A stretch of 64,000 nt of DNA, taken from Pseudopedobacter saltans DSM 12145 (GTDB lineage: Bacteria > Bacteroidota > Bacteroidia > Sphingobacteriales > Sphingobacteriaceae). A model generated the notes under the pieces. That model ran no database searches. It was given only the letters and a program-made list of their open reading frames with translations, and was not told where the DNA came from. This document shows positions 1 through 7,607 of the stretch, piece after piece. Numbering within the stretch: the stretch's first letter is position 1; each line of letters begins with the position of its first letter. The position numbers and the translations under genes were made by a program. The DNA lies in contig NC_015177.1 in assembly GCF_000190735.1 (NCBI RefSeq), forward strand, positions 2,046,001 through 2,110,000, written 5' to 3'.

Positions 1-357
1 CATTTTCTCTTCCATTATTTTGTAGTCCAAAATCTCTTTACCAACATAATTAATAGCCAACAGGATATACTTATCGTTACCTGTTAAAAATGAATACAAA
101 AGATCTTGTTTGTTATTTCTATAAGCTTCCTTAATCCTTCTTTTAATCAGATTTCGGTCAACGCTATGCTTAAATCTTTTTTTGGGAGCACTTATAAGTA
201 CCTGAGCAGGAAATTGTTGTTCCGAAATGGTATTTTCTTTCCAGACAACTCTATAAGGATAAAATAAAAAAGAAGAACCATTGTCATATAAAAAAGCGAT
301 AAGCTTTTTACTGCACAACCGTTCTTCTTTCTTAAAAGTCTTGTTTTCTATTGCCAT
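1..357 (-). CDS. rnpA: Ribonuclease P protein component (partial, cut by left edge)
   Basis: This is the basic protein subunit of RNase P, which binds the catalytic RNA and helps remove 5' leaders from pre-tRNAs. The frame is open from an ATG at 357 to the first base of the window, giving 119 residues without a stop, so the C-terminus lies outside. The signature basic helix (RNLIKRRIKEAYR, about residues 68-80) with the preceding KKRFKHSVDR is the RNR motif of the family. It lies 59 bp downstream of rpmH on the same strand, the near-universal rpmH-rnpA order. The visible length already matches a full family member (110-130 residues), so little should be missing. Confidence 0.96.
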   Translation of the reverse strand, partial: MAIENKTFKKEERLCSKKLIAFLYDNGSSFLFYPYRVVWKENTISEQQFPAQVLISAPKKRFKHSVDRNLIKRRIKEAYRNNKQDLLYSFLTGNDKYILLAINYVGKEILDYKIMEEKM

Positions 358-416
358 ATCCGACTAAATAGTTGCTATCGGATTTCCAACTCTAAAGAAC
401 TGGAAAAGCAATAAAA

Positions 417-575
417 TTATGCTTTATGACGACGCTCGTCTGATACTGTTAATCTTTTTCTGCCTTTAGCTCTTCTTGATGCTAGTACTCTTCTACCATT
501 TGCAGTAGCCATTCTTTCTCTGAAACCGTGCTTATTTCTTCTTTTTCTTTGAGAAGGCTGGAATGTTCTTTTCAT
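417..575 (-). CDS. rpmH: 50S ribosomal protein L34
   Basis: This encodes a 52-residue, strongly basic protein that begins [18 protein letters not shown] and ends DERRHKA, the classic L34 sequence. L34 is a small structural protein of the large ribosomal subunit. The start is fixed by the conserved MKRTFQPS N-terminus. The gene precedes rnpA on the same strand and has a good Bacteroidota promoter and a leader hairpin immediately upstream. Confidence 0.98.
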   Translation of the reverse strand: MKRTFQPSQRKRRNKHGFRERMATANGRRVLASRRAKGRKRLTVSDERRHKA

Positions 576-600
576 GATTATTTATATATAATAATAAATT

Positions 601-622
601 CGCTCTAAAAAATTAAGAGCGC
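601..622 (-). promoter_or_regulatory. 5' leader hairpin of rpmH
   Basis: CGCTCT at 601-606 and AGAGCG at 617-622 form a 6-bp stem with a 10-nt A/T loop. Read on the minus strand it begins directly after the TATATTTG promoter box, so it would sit at or very near the 5' end of the rpmH-rnpA transcript, about 25 nt before the start codon. It may stabilise the mRNA or act in regulation. The role is inferred. Confidence 0.4.
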
Positions 623-652
623 AAATATAACCTTGTTTTTGATAAATTCAAA
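622..652 (-). promoter_or_regulatory. Bacteroidota-type promoter of rpmH-rnpA
   Basis: On the minus strand TTTG (649-652) is followed after 19 bp by TATATTTG (622-629). This matches the Bacteroidota sigma factor consensus TTG-N(17-23)-TAnnTTTG. It lies about 47 bp upstream of the rpmH start codon. This is the best full promoter match seen in the window. Confidence 0.65.
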
Positions 653-661
653 GTCATACAA

Positions 662-710
662 CAAAAAAATACAGAAATTTTCCACATGTACCAAAGGAAG
701 ATTTCTGTAT
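662..710 (-). terminator. Intrinsic terminator of mscL
   Basis: ATTTCTGTAT (701-710) and ATACAGAAAT (669-678) are perfectly complementary 10-bp arms, extended inward by GGAA/TTCC pairing. On the minus strand the hairpin is followed by a run of seven T residues (663-669). It starts about 10 bp after the mscL stop codon, as expected for a rho-independent terminator. Confidence 0.75.
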
Positions 711-719
711 GCTGATTAA

Positions 720-1127
720 TTATTTGTTTTTAAGAATATCTCTGATTTCAGTAAGCAAAGTTTCTTCTTTAGTAGGCGCAGGTGCAACTTCCGGAGCCGG
801 CTCCTCTTTTCTTTTCAAAGAATTCAGACCTTTAACGACACAAAAGATACAGAAAGCTACGATTAAAAATTGAATAACTACATTAATGAAGTTACCAAAA
901 TTAATAGCTACTTCAGGTGTTTTTGCAACCTCATCAGCAGCTTTTAATACGTATTTGATATCCGAAAAGTCCACTCCGCCTGTAATATATCCTATCGGAG
1001 GCATAATAACGTCGTCAACTAAAGAAGTAACAATCTTCCCAAAAGCGCCTCCAATAACTACACCGACAGCCAAATCTACCACGCTGCCACGCATTGCGAA
1101 TTCTTTAAATTCTTTTACAAAGCCCAT
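720..1127 (-). CDS. mscL: Large-conductance mechanosensitive channel MscL
   Basis: MscL is an inner-membrane pore that opens under membrane tension to release solutes during hypo-osmotic shock. The 135-residue protein has the family hallmark N-terminal amphipathic helix ([19 protein letters not shown]), a first transmembrane helix at about 15-37, the conserved loop DDVIMPPIG, a second helix at about 78-98, and a charged C-terminal bundle. A short Pro/Ala-rich linker (108-119) joins the second helix to the C-terminal helix. It appears monocistronic and has its own terminator. Confidence 0.97.
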   Translation of the reverse strand: MGFVKEFKEFAMRGSVVDLAVGVVIGGAFGKIVTSLVDDVIMPPIGYITGGVDFSDIKYVLKAADEVAKTPEVAINFGNFINVVIQFLIVAFCIFCVVKGLNSLKRKEEPAPEVAPAPTKEETLLTEIRDILKNK

Positions 1128-1274
1128 ATTTTCAAATTTCTTAGTGTTATACTAATTTGGTTATAAAATCAAAAAAATGAAATAAAGTTTTAAAAATAAA
1201 AAAATTAATAAAACAAAGTACGCTTTTTTCGCTTTAGCTAATAAAAACCGGTGAATATATAACGCATTTTATAT

Positions 1275-1282
1275 TAACTTTG
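1275..1282 (+). promoter_or_regulatory. Putative -7 box upstream of rpoN
   Basis: TAACTTTG matches TAnnTTTG and lies 22 bp before the rpoN start codon. No convincing TTG element is seen at the usual distance upstream, so this is a weaker call. Confidence 0.4.
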
Positions 1283-1304
1283 TGATGATTGATAAGTCTT
1301 ATTT

Positions 1305-2774
1305 ATGCTAAAACAGAATCTTCAACAAAAACTTTTACAGAAGCTTTCCCCGCAGCAAATTCAATTTATAAAACTGCTGCAAGTACCAACCGTTGCGCTA
1401 GATACTAGAATCAAAGAAGAGTTAGAAGAAAATCCTGCGCTTGAAGACATCAGTCTGGCAGATATGAATGAAGCTCCAGAAGATTATCCAGACCGTGATC
1501 CGGATGATGAATACAACTCCGATGAAGGTGGAGACGATCTCGATGATTTCAATATCGAAGATTACCTACAGGAAGATAATTTAAATGATTACGGGAACAG
1601 GTATGATAATGATGATGACGAAGACAGAAAGGAATTACCAATTGCCGTAAGCAATACCTTTTTCGAAAATCTGCAAGCACAATTGGACTTAATTCCTTTG
1701 GATGATAAATCCTATATGATTGCCCAGCAAATCATAGGCAGTCTGGACGACGATGGATACCTTAGGAGATCTATAGCATCATTGGTAGATGACCTGGCCT
1801 TTTCGCAGAATGTTATTGCCGAAGACGAAGAAGCAGAAGAAATGCTGAAAGTTATTCAGACATTTGATCCGCCCGGTATTGGCGCAAGAGATCTTCAGGA
1901 GTGTTTACTGATACAGCTTAGAAAAAAAGACGCCTCCAACCCTATCGTCAAAAATGCAGTCAACATTATAGAAAACCACTTAGAAGAGTTTACAAAAAAA
2001 CATTACGATAAGCTGGAAAAAATGCTGGGTTTAAGTCCTGAAGAACTTAAGGATTCCATAAACGAAATATTAAAGCTTAACCCAAAACCGGGCGATTCTG
2101 GTATTTCCAATATCAAACAGCTGCAAATCATTCCCGATTTTCATATTACTAAAACGGATAATACACTTACCCTTACTCTAAACTCCAAAAATGCACCGGA
2201 ATTAAGAGTAAGCAGATCGTATCAGGAAATGCTGGAGCATTATGAAAAGTCTTCAGAAAAAGATAAAAAACTTAAAGAAGCAGTTCATTTTGTAAAACAG
2301 AAGCTTGACTCTGCAAAATGGTTTATCGATGCCATAAAACAAAGACAACAAACTTTGTTAAAAACCATGAACGCTATTATGCAATACCAATACGAGTATT
2401 TTCTAAATGATGGAGACGAGCGTTATTTAAAACCAATGATACTTAAGGATATTGCAGATAAGATCGGCATGGATATTTCCACTGTTTCCCGTGTTGCAAA
2501 CTCCAAATATGTACAGACTGAATTTGGCACTTATCTTTTAAAATCCTTTTTCTCCGAAGCTATACAAACCGAAACGGGAGAAGAGGTTTCGAATAAAGAA
2601 GTTAAGAAAATTCTTGAGGAATGTATCGGTCAGGAGAACAAGAAAAAACCCCTGGCAGACGAAAAACTAACAGAAATTTTAAAGGAAAAAGGCTACAATA
2701 TAGCCCGTAGAACAGTCGCCAAATACAGAGAACAACTTGGTATACCCGTAGCCAGGTTGCGAAAAGAACTATAA
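1305..2774 (+). CDS. rpoN: RNA polymerase sigma-54 factor
   Basis: This sigma factor directs RNA polymerase to -24/-12 promoters that need enhancer-binding ATPases. At 489 residues it has the full family layout. The Gln-rich activator-interacting region (about 1-50) starts LKQNLQQKLLQKLSPQQIQF. A very acidic linker (about 55-115) follows, then the core-binding region, a helix-turn-helix near 380-405 (DIADKIGMDISTVSRVANS), and the terminal RpoN box ARRTVAKYRE (467-476) that reads the -24 element. The acidic linker is typical of Bacteroidota RpoN. No dependent promoter was confidently found in this window. Confidence 0.97.
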   Translation: MLKQNLQQKLLQKLSPQQIQFIKLLQVPTVALDTRIKEELEENPALEDISLADMNEAPEDYPDRDPDDEYNSDEGGDDLDDFNIEDYLQEDNLNDYGNRYDNDDDEDRKELPIAVSNTFFENLQAQLDLIPLDDKSYMIAQQIIGSLDDDGYLRRSIASLVDDLAFSQNVIAEDEEAEEMLKVIQTFDPPGIGARDLQECLLIQLRKKDASNPIVKNAVNIIENHLEEFTKKHYDKLEKMLGLSPEELKDSINEILKLNPKPGDSGISNIKQLQIIPDFHITKTDNTLTLTLNSKNAPELRVSRSYQEMLEHYEKSSEKDKKLKEAVHFVKQKLDSAKWFIDAIKQRQQTLLKTMNAIMQYQYEYFLNDGDERYLKPMILKDIADKIGMDISTVSRVANSKYVQTEFGTYLLKSFFSEAIQTETGEEVSNKEVKKILEECIGQENKKKPLADEKLTEILKEKGYNIARRTVAKYREQLGIPVARLRKEL

Positions 2775-2784
2775 GGGTTAACAA

Positions 2785-3448
2785 CTTATTTAATTGCTAA
2801 AAACCTTATCCTCCCAAAGGAAACTTCGGGAGGATACTACTTACTACTTGATAATGAACTTCCCCACTCGTGTCATCCCAACCGCAGTGTAGGGTTCTCC
2901 GCGTTCATCTACACACCCTTAATAAAAACAATGACTAAAGAACAAAAGGATAAAGATAAAAGATTAATGTGTCGAAGTTACTGGGGGCATCTACTAGAAT
3001 ATCTATTCAGGAAACTTAAGAAAAAATGCCAGCCATTCACTCCTCACCTTTCAAAATCCCCTATTAAGCATTCAACATTAACTCCGTCCCCCGACTTTAT
3101 ACTTTCCACTTTTAAACTTTCTACTCACTATCAACTACGGACAATCGTCTATGGGCAGTCACCTCTCTACTTTCAGCCCCCTATTCATTAATGACTACTC
3201 AGTGCCAAAGGCTCCGAAGGAATCCATTTGGAAATCCACTTGGATATCCCTTCGGGAAACTCCAAACTCCCACCACTATGCACTATGGACAATCGTCTAT
3301 GGACCAACAAACTTCCAACCTCGGTCCCCCTACCCCGGACTTACTACTTACTACTTACTACTTCTACTTACTAACGAACTAATTTATTTCTAAAACAAGA
3401 AACAACTAAATGATTTTTAAGTTGTTAAGACTTATAAAAACAACTGCT
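2785..3448 (+). other. Gene-free stretch with hairpins and degenerate repeats
   Basis: No credible gene is seen here. The first part holds a hairpin, TATCCTCCC (2807-2815) with GGGAGGATA (2828-2836), which may end rpoN transcription although no T-tract follows. The rest is degenerate intergenic repeat: CTATGGGC/CTATGGAC motifs near 3135-3160 and 3285-3305, an element with CCGAAGG and CCTTCGGG arms (3204-3262), and a TTACTACTTACTACT run near 3340-3370. Open frames in this stretch have no recognisable protein features. Confidence 0.6.
3204..3262 (+). repeat. Dispersed CCGAAGG...CCTTCGGG hairpin element, copy 1
   Basis: CCGAAGG (3214-3220) and CCTTCGGG (3249-3256) bracket a spacer resembling the one in two tandem copies near 35.4 kb (GAATCCATT...GGA...CCC). 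The stem is conserved while the spacer drifts. This points to a dispersed palindromic element rather than a gene fragment. Confidence 0.55.
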
Positions 3449-4078
3449 ATGAAAAAAATATTTGGTTTAAGCGCATTGGTATTATTCATGATCTATTCAT
3501 CATGTAATAGTACGCGGCTGGTTTCTTCCTGGAAAGCTCCAGAAAGTACTTTGAATAAATACAACAGAATTCTGGTTATTGGCTTAATGGGGGCTAAGGA
3601 CCGGGAAATAAGGGAAAGTGTAGAAAACGCAATGGTAACCAATCTTCAATCACATGGTATCAATGCGGGTTCAGCTTATGCTGAATATGGCCCCGCGGCA
3701 TTTAATAAGATGGAAGAAAAAGATGTGGCTAATAAAATTAAAAACAAAGGTTACGACGGGGTCTTTACTATAGTTTTGCTTGATAAAGAAAAAGAATTCA
3801 ATTACACGCCTAGCATGATAAACTATACCCCATACACTTACTATAACCGGTTTTGGGGATATTATCAAACCATGTACGCCAGAATCTACACTCCGGGCTA
3901 TTACACTGTGTCAACTAATTATATGCTGGAAGGAAATTTTTATTATTTGGCAGAAGACAAACTTGAGTATTCTGCACAAACTCGCTCTTTTGATCCCTCC
4001 AGTGCTCAAAAATTAGCTTTAGAATTTAGTAATATAGTAGTAGAGGATATGATTAAAAAGCAAATAATTCAACAATAA
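3449..4078 (+). CDS. Hypothetical lipoprotein
   Basis: This is a 209-residue exported protein of unknown function. The start chosen is the second in-frame ATG (the frame opens at 3410), because it places a clean lipoprotein signal at the N-terminus: Lys-Lys, a hydrophobic core, then YSSC with the lipid-attachment Cys at about 19. The mature part starts NSTRLVSSWKAP, is tyrosine-rich in the middle (TPYTYYNRFWGYYQ) and resembles small outer-membrane lipoproteins common in Bacteroidota. No enzyme motif is visible. It stands alone, with a REP-like hairpin downstream. Confidence 0.75.
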   Translation: MKKIFGLSALVLFMIYSSCNSTRLVSSWKAPESTLNKYNRILVIGLMGAKDREIRESVENAMVTNLQSHGINAGSAYAEYGPAAFNKMEEKDVANKIKNKGYDGVFTIVLLDKEKEFNYTPSMINYTPYTYYNRFWGYYQTMYARIYTPGYYTVSTNYMLEGNFYYLAEDKLEYSAQTRSFDPSSAQKLALEFSNIVVEDMIKKQIIQQ

Positions 4079-4140
4079 TCAATAGGAGCTTTTCATCTAG
4101 CACAAAACCAAGAAACTGCCTAAAAATATTTTGGCAAACT

Positions 4141-4196
4141 GGAGAAATCTCTATCATACTTTATGAGGAGATTTCTCCTATCGTCGGAATGACAAA
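4141..4196 (+). repeat. REP-like hairpin after the lipoprotein gene
   Basis: GGAGAAATCTC (4141-4151) and GAGATTTCTCC (4168-4178) make a perfect 11-bp stem, followed by CGTCGGAATGACA. This is the form of a dispersed intergenic repeat common in Bacteroidota and could also act as a terminator for the lipoprotein gene 60 bp upstream. Confidence 0.5.
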
Positions 4197-4376
4197 GTGT
4201 AATATTAAAAATTTCCTAACAATAGCTTTAGGACGCCCTTTGGAAATAATCTTTTCATTGTAGCCAATTAAAATTCAAAACCAGCAAAAGCCCTTGAACA
4301 GAAATAAGCCATAAATAGAAATCACTCTCGCCCCCTGTTTCCCTCCGCTATTTACAAAAATAGTTTGTCCACTTAC

Positions 4377-4529
4377 TCATTTCGAAATAGAAGCAAAATA
4401 CAGAATTGCTCCAGCAATATCTTCTGGTTTCCCTAAAATGTTTGGACTTGTTGATTCTCGCATGGACATAATAAATATAATAGAACCATATCTATCATTT
4501 TTCAGATAAGGTACACGAAATTTGCATAA
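4377..4529 (-). pseudogene. Remnant of a short-chain dehydrogenase/reductase (SDR)
   Basis: On the minus strand this translates as VPYLKNDRYGSIIFIMS followed directly by NILGKPEDIAGAILYFAS and a stop at 4377-4379. The first part matches the SDR segment before the catalytic Ser (PYLK..GSIIFISS). The second matches the C-terminal LG.PEDIA.AILYFAS motif. The Tyr-x-x-x-Lys catalytic block that should lie between is missing, and no in-frame start exists upstream (a stop occurs at 4533-4535). This is therefore an internally deleted, decayed gene end. Confidence 0.6.
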
Positions 4530-4660
4530 CCTTCATCCTGTAAAACAATTAACAGAACAATAGAGCTTTTTAAACCGATATTTATCTAGTTTACACTTAT
4601 ATAACGTAGCTTCACAATTATCGTAAAAAACATCAATATTCCTATTTCTATTAAAACAAA

Positions 4661-4774
4661 ATGAAGCATCAAACATTATCTACTTTAGATTTGATTGCTT
4701 TAGAAACTCAAGAAATTCCCGTAAATAACATTCCCAACCAAAGCATTTATCATAAAAAAATAAACAAAAGATGA
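4661..4774 (+). CDS. Small 37-residue ORF overlapping the dps start
   Basis: An ATG at 4661 opens 37 codons (MKHQTLSTLDLIALETQEI...) whose TGA overlaps the dps ATG as ATGA (4771-4774). The arrangement suggests translational coupling: ribosomes finishing the small ORF could restart on dps. The peptide has an N-terminal amphipathic look, and no domain or signal is recognised. It may be a leader peptide, a tiny conserved protein, or chance. Confidence 0.4.
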   Translation: MKHQTLSTLDLIALETQEIPVNNIPNQSIYHKKINKR

Positions 4775-5247
4775 AAGCAGCAATAGGAATAAACGACACA
4801 GACAGGCAAACTGTTGCCACCGAATTGGCAAAAGTATTAGCTGACGAAACAGTACTCTACATCAAAACAAAAAATGCTCACTGGAATATTGAAGGCGTAG
4901 ACTTTTATGAGAAACATCGCTTTTTCGAGGCACAATTTGGGCAACTGGATGAAATTATAGATCGTATAGCAGAACGTATTCGTTCCATTGGTCATTATGC
5001 GCCTGCAACATTGAAATCTTATTTAGATTTAACCCATCTTACCGAAAATACCCGAGACAAAAATGACAGCCAAGGATTTATCAAAGAGCTTTTAGCAGAT
5101 CATGAAAGCCTGATTATTATTCTTCGCGAACACATCAAGGATTTCGCAAATAATTGCCATGATTTTGGGACCAGTGATTTTATTACCGGTATTATGGAAA
5201 CCCACGAAAAAATGGCTTGGTTTTTACGTTCACATTTAAACCATTAA
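4771..5247 (+). CDS. dps: Dps-family DNA-binding ferritin-like protein
   Basis: Dps forms a dodecameric shell that oxidises and stores iron with H2O2 and protects DNA in starvation or oxidative stress. The 158-residue protein carries the inter-subunit ferroxidase ligands at the family spacing: His37 (AHWNIEG), His49, Asp64 and Glu68 (LDEIIDRIAERI). The N-terminus is short and only weakly basic, so DNA binding may differ from the E. coli protein. It overlaps a small upstream ORF by 4 bp and lies 3 bp before a SHOCT membrane protein, with a shared terminator. Confidence 0.95.
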   Translation: MKAAIGINDTDRQTVATELAKVLADETVLYIKTKNAHWNIEGVDFYEKHRFFEAQFGQLDEIIDRIAERIRSIGHYAPATLKSYLDLTHLTENTRDKNDSQGFIKELLADHESLIIILREHIKDFANNCHDFGTSDFITGIMETHEKMAWFLRSHLNH

Positions 5248-5250
5248 ATC

Positions 5251-5463
5251 ATGTTCTACGATAATTATTATTTTTTTGGAATGAATCTCATTTGGTGGTT
5301 CGTTTGGCTAATTTTACTCTTTTGGATTTTCGTCACCCCTTACGATATTCCCGGACAAAGAACCAAGAAAGATACACCGCTTGATATTCTAAAAAAAAGA
5401 TTCGCCGCAGGTCAAATCAATAAAGAGGAATTTCAGGAAAACAAAAAAATTCTCGAAGAATAA
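5251..5463 (+). CDS. Small SHOCT-domain membrane protein
   Basis: This 70-residue protein has one aromatic-rich transmembrane helix (about 10-29, NLIWWFVWLILLFWIFV). It ends in a SHOCT domain (about 43-69: LDILKKRFAAGQINKEEF), a short C-terminal helical hairpin found in many bacterial small proteins and thought to mediate oligomerisation. It begins 3 bp after the dps stop, so it is almost certainly cotranscribed. A role in envelope stress alongside Dps is inferred. Confidence 0.8.
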   Translation: MFYDNYYFFGMNLIWWFVWLILLFWIFVTPYDIPGQRTKKDTPLDILKKRFAAGQINKEEFQENKKILEE

Positions 5464-5545
5464 CTTAAATCTGATGAGGATAGCTCTCATTCAAATAAAT
5501 TTAAGAGAAACTGATATAGTTTCTACTAAATAATTAGTGATACAT

Positions 5546-5582
5546 TTTCCTGTATCATTTAAAATGATACAGGAAACATTTT
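5546..5582 (+). terminator. Palindromic terminator after the dps-SHOCT operon
   Basis: TTTCCTGTATCATT (5546-5559) and AATGATACAGGAAA (5563-5576) form a perfect 14-bp stem with a 3-nt loop, about 80 bp after the SHOCT gene, followed by CATTTTATT. This fits an intrinsic terminator. The rest of 5464-5783 shows no gene. Confidence 0.6.
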
Positions 5583-5783
5583 ATTAAGAGCTTTTGCCCC
5601 AACCCATTCATCTTACTCAATCACATTCGCTGGTGTTTAACTGTAATTCATTTCTATTACAATTTTTCAAACGCGACCAGAGAAAAACGATAGTTAGGAG
5701 CGAATAGAAAAAAAACACTGAAAAAGTCAGAATTAGAGCGAGAAAGCAGTATCCCACATATTAAAAACAATAAAGTATGAGCT

Positions 5784-6458
5784 ATGAAAAAAGAAGTTAA
5801 TTCTGCTGAAAGACCTAAAGCTGACAAGCTGAAAAACATAGCTGTTATCGTAGCACATCCAGACGATGAGACATTATGGGCTGGTGGAACGATTCTTAAC
5901 CACTACGATTGGCAAGTGTTTGTATTAAGCCTCTGCCGCGGCGACGATGCCGATCGGGCGCCAAAATTTAAGCTGGCTCTAAAAACCCTTCGAGCAAAAG
6001 GAGCAATGGGATGTCTGGATGATGGAGTACAGCAAACTCCACTCACACCATATGAAATTCAGAATACCATACTCAATTTATTACCGGCAAAAGTGTATGA
6101 TCTGGTAATCACTCACAATCCTTCCGGAGAATATACTTATCACCGCAGACATATTGAAGTGAGTGAAGCGGTGATTAACATGTGGAAAACACACCAAATA
6201 AGAAGCAAGGAACTTTGGACATTTGCCTATTATGACGGAGAAAAAAAATTTTATCCCCGAGCCAATAAAAAAGCGCCTATACGAATTCAATTAACCCTCC
6301 CTATTTATGATATTAAATATGAGATAATAAACAAGATTTACGGTTATCCAAAAGAAGGATGGGAAGCCTGTACTACGCCCAGCACAGAGGCTTTTTGGTC
6401 ATTTAAAGATCCGGAAGAAGCAGTTCAATGGTTAGAAAAAGGAGGAGTTCTAGAATGA
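5784..6458 (+). CDS. PIG-L family (LmbE-like) deacetylase
   Basis: PIG-L proteins are zinc-dependent hydrolases that remove N-acetyl groups from GlcNAc-type glycoconjugates. The 224-residue protein has the metal motif AHPDDE (24-29) followed by LWAGGTIL, and the distal histidines in GEYTYHRRHIEV (His120/His123). No signal peptide is present, so it acts in the cytoplasm. Its stop overlaps the start of the next gene (ATGA at 6455-6458), making a coupled operon with a GT4 glycosyltransferase and a GH100-like enzyme. A PIG-L/GT4 pair recalls bacillithiol or mycothiol chemistry (BshB/BshA), but no ligase is visible and the product is unknown. Confidence 0.9.
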   Translation: MKKEVNSAERPKADKLKNIAVIVAHPDDETLWAGGTILNHYDWQVFVLSLCRGDDADRAPKFKLALKTLRAKGAMGCLDDGVQQTPLTPYEIQNTILNLLPAKVYDLVITHNPSGEYTYHRRHIEVSEAVINMWKTHQIRSKELWTFAYYDGEKKFYPRANKKAPIRIQLTLPIYDIKYEIINKIYGYPKEGWEACTTPSTEAFWSFKDPEEAVQWLEKGGVLE

Positions 6459-7597
6459 AGGTACTTGTATTGTATGATTATCCCCCATCTCCCGGTGGGC
6501 TTTCCACGCAGGGCAGCCTCCTCTATCAGGGATTAAGATCCATTGGTGTAGATGCTCATGCTGCGCATTGGCAATCCGATCAGGAGAAAGAATGGTACTA
6601 CAACTGGTTTAAACCAGATGTTGTAGTAGGTGTTGGTTATTGGGGGTATACACCTTCCATCATAACCCATCCTCAACGTTTTGGTGTTCAACCCGTTCCA
6701 TGGCTGGTTGCGGATGGCTATGTTGCCAATTATCAAGACATACTTAATCAGTTACCACTCATACTGGTTACATCCAACTGGGTAAAAGAAATGTACGTCA
6801 GAGATGGAATTTGCGGAAATAATATCGAAGTACTACCTGTAGGCTGTGATACAGACTCTTTCATTCCATATTTAACAGATGATCCTAAGATACTTGCTAT
6901 CAGAGAAGGATTAGGTATTTCTCCAGAAGAACTCATGATCCTGACCGTTGGTGGTGATGCTGCATCAAAGGGATCAAACGAAGTCATGCAGGCGCTTGCT
7001 TTGATAGACAGAGAGGTACCGCCATGGAAATATGTTTGCAAAGTATGGCCACAACCAAGAACCATCTCACAAAATCAAAGCGATCAGGATCTCGCGAAGA
7101 TTTTGGGAATAGATAAAAAAGTAATTTATGCTACCAATACTGTTTCCCGAGACTTTATGCCCTACCTGATTGGAGCTTGTGATATTTATGCAGCACCGTC
7201 TCGCTTAGAGGGCTTTGGAATGCCTCAAGTGGAGGCCGGAGCATGTTCTAAGCCTGTAATAGGCATCAATGCCATGGGTATGTTGGATACGCTAATTCAT
7301 GGAGAAACAGCCTTTTTATCCAGCATAGCAAGAAAAATAGTAATTAATGAAGTTACATTAGGAAAAGAGTCTGGTTATGACGACAATCATACCATACAAT
7401 TTGAAATTCCAAGAACGGTAGATTATCGGGCCGACGTAATATCTATCGCTGACAGCCTACTTTCTCTCATGAAAAATAGTACACTCCGTACTAATATGGG
7501 GATAGCCGGCCGAAAAAGAGTAGAAGAGAATTTCGACTATCGCGTAGTAGCGAAACGCTTTGTAGAAATAATCCAAACCAAATTAGGTATTAGCTAA
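6455..7597 (+). CDS. Glycosyltransferase family 4 protein
   Basis: This GT-B retaining glycosyltransferase of 380 residues probably uses a nucleotide sugar in the cytoplasm. The ATG at 6455 was chosen because it overlaps the upstream stop and starts the Rossmann strand MKVLVLYDYPPSPGG with the Gly-rich acceptor-site loop. The C-terminal domain has the GT4 donor motif E-x7-E in SRLEGFGMPQVEAGAC (Glu252 and Glu260) and TVGGDAASKG before it. The acceptor is not predictable. It is placed between a PIG-L deacetylase (4-bp overlap) and a GH100-like glycosidase (10-bp gap). Confidence 0.88.
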   Translation: MKVLVLYDYPPSPGGLSTQGSLLYQGLRSIGVDAHAAHWQSDQEKEWYYNWFKPDVVVGVGYWGYTPSIITHPQRFGVQPVPWLVADGYVANYQDILNQLPLILVTSNWVKEMYVRDGICGNNIEVLPVGCDTDSFIPYLTDDPKILAIREGLGISPEELMILTVGGDAASKGSNEVMQALALIDREVPPWKYVCKVWPQPRTISQNQSDQDLAKILGIDKKVIYATNTVSRDFMPYLIGACDIYAAPSRLEGFGMPQVEAGACSKPVIGINAMGMLDTLIHGETAFLSSIARKIVINEVTLGKESGYDDNHTIQFEIPRTVDYRADVISIADSLLSLMKNSTLRTNMGIAGRKRVEENFDYRVVAKRFVEIIQTKLGIS

Positions 7598-7607
7598 TAA
7601 AAGAAAA

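Noticed and set aside
886-1155. Plus-strand ORF opposite mscL
   Set aside because: It is a shadow of the clearly recognisable MscL frame.
2931-3393. Overlapping open frames of 60-90 codons in the 2.8-3.4 kb gap
   Set aside because: They run through degenerate repeats, have Pro/Ser/Thr-rich low-complexity translations and no domain, and several frames overlap. This is typical of non-coding DNA.
5784-7597. Bacillithiol pathway (BshB/BshA) assignment for the PIG-L/GT4 pair
   Set aside because: No BshC-like ligase is nearby, the GT4 lacks specific similarity I could confirm, and a GH100-like gene in the operon does not fit that pathway.
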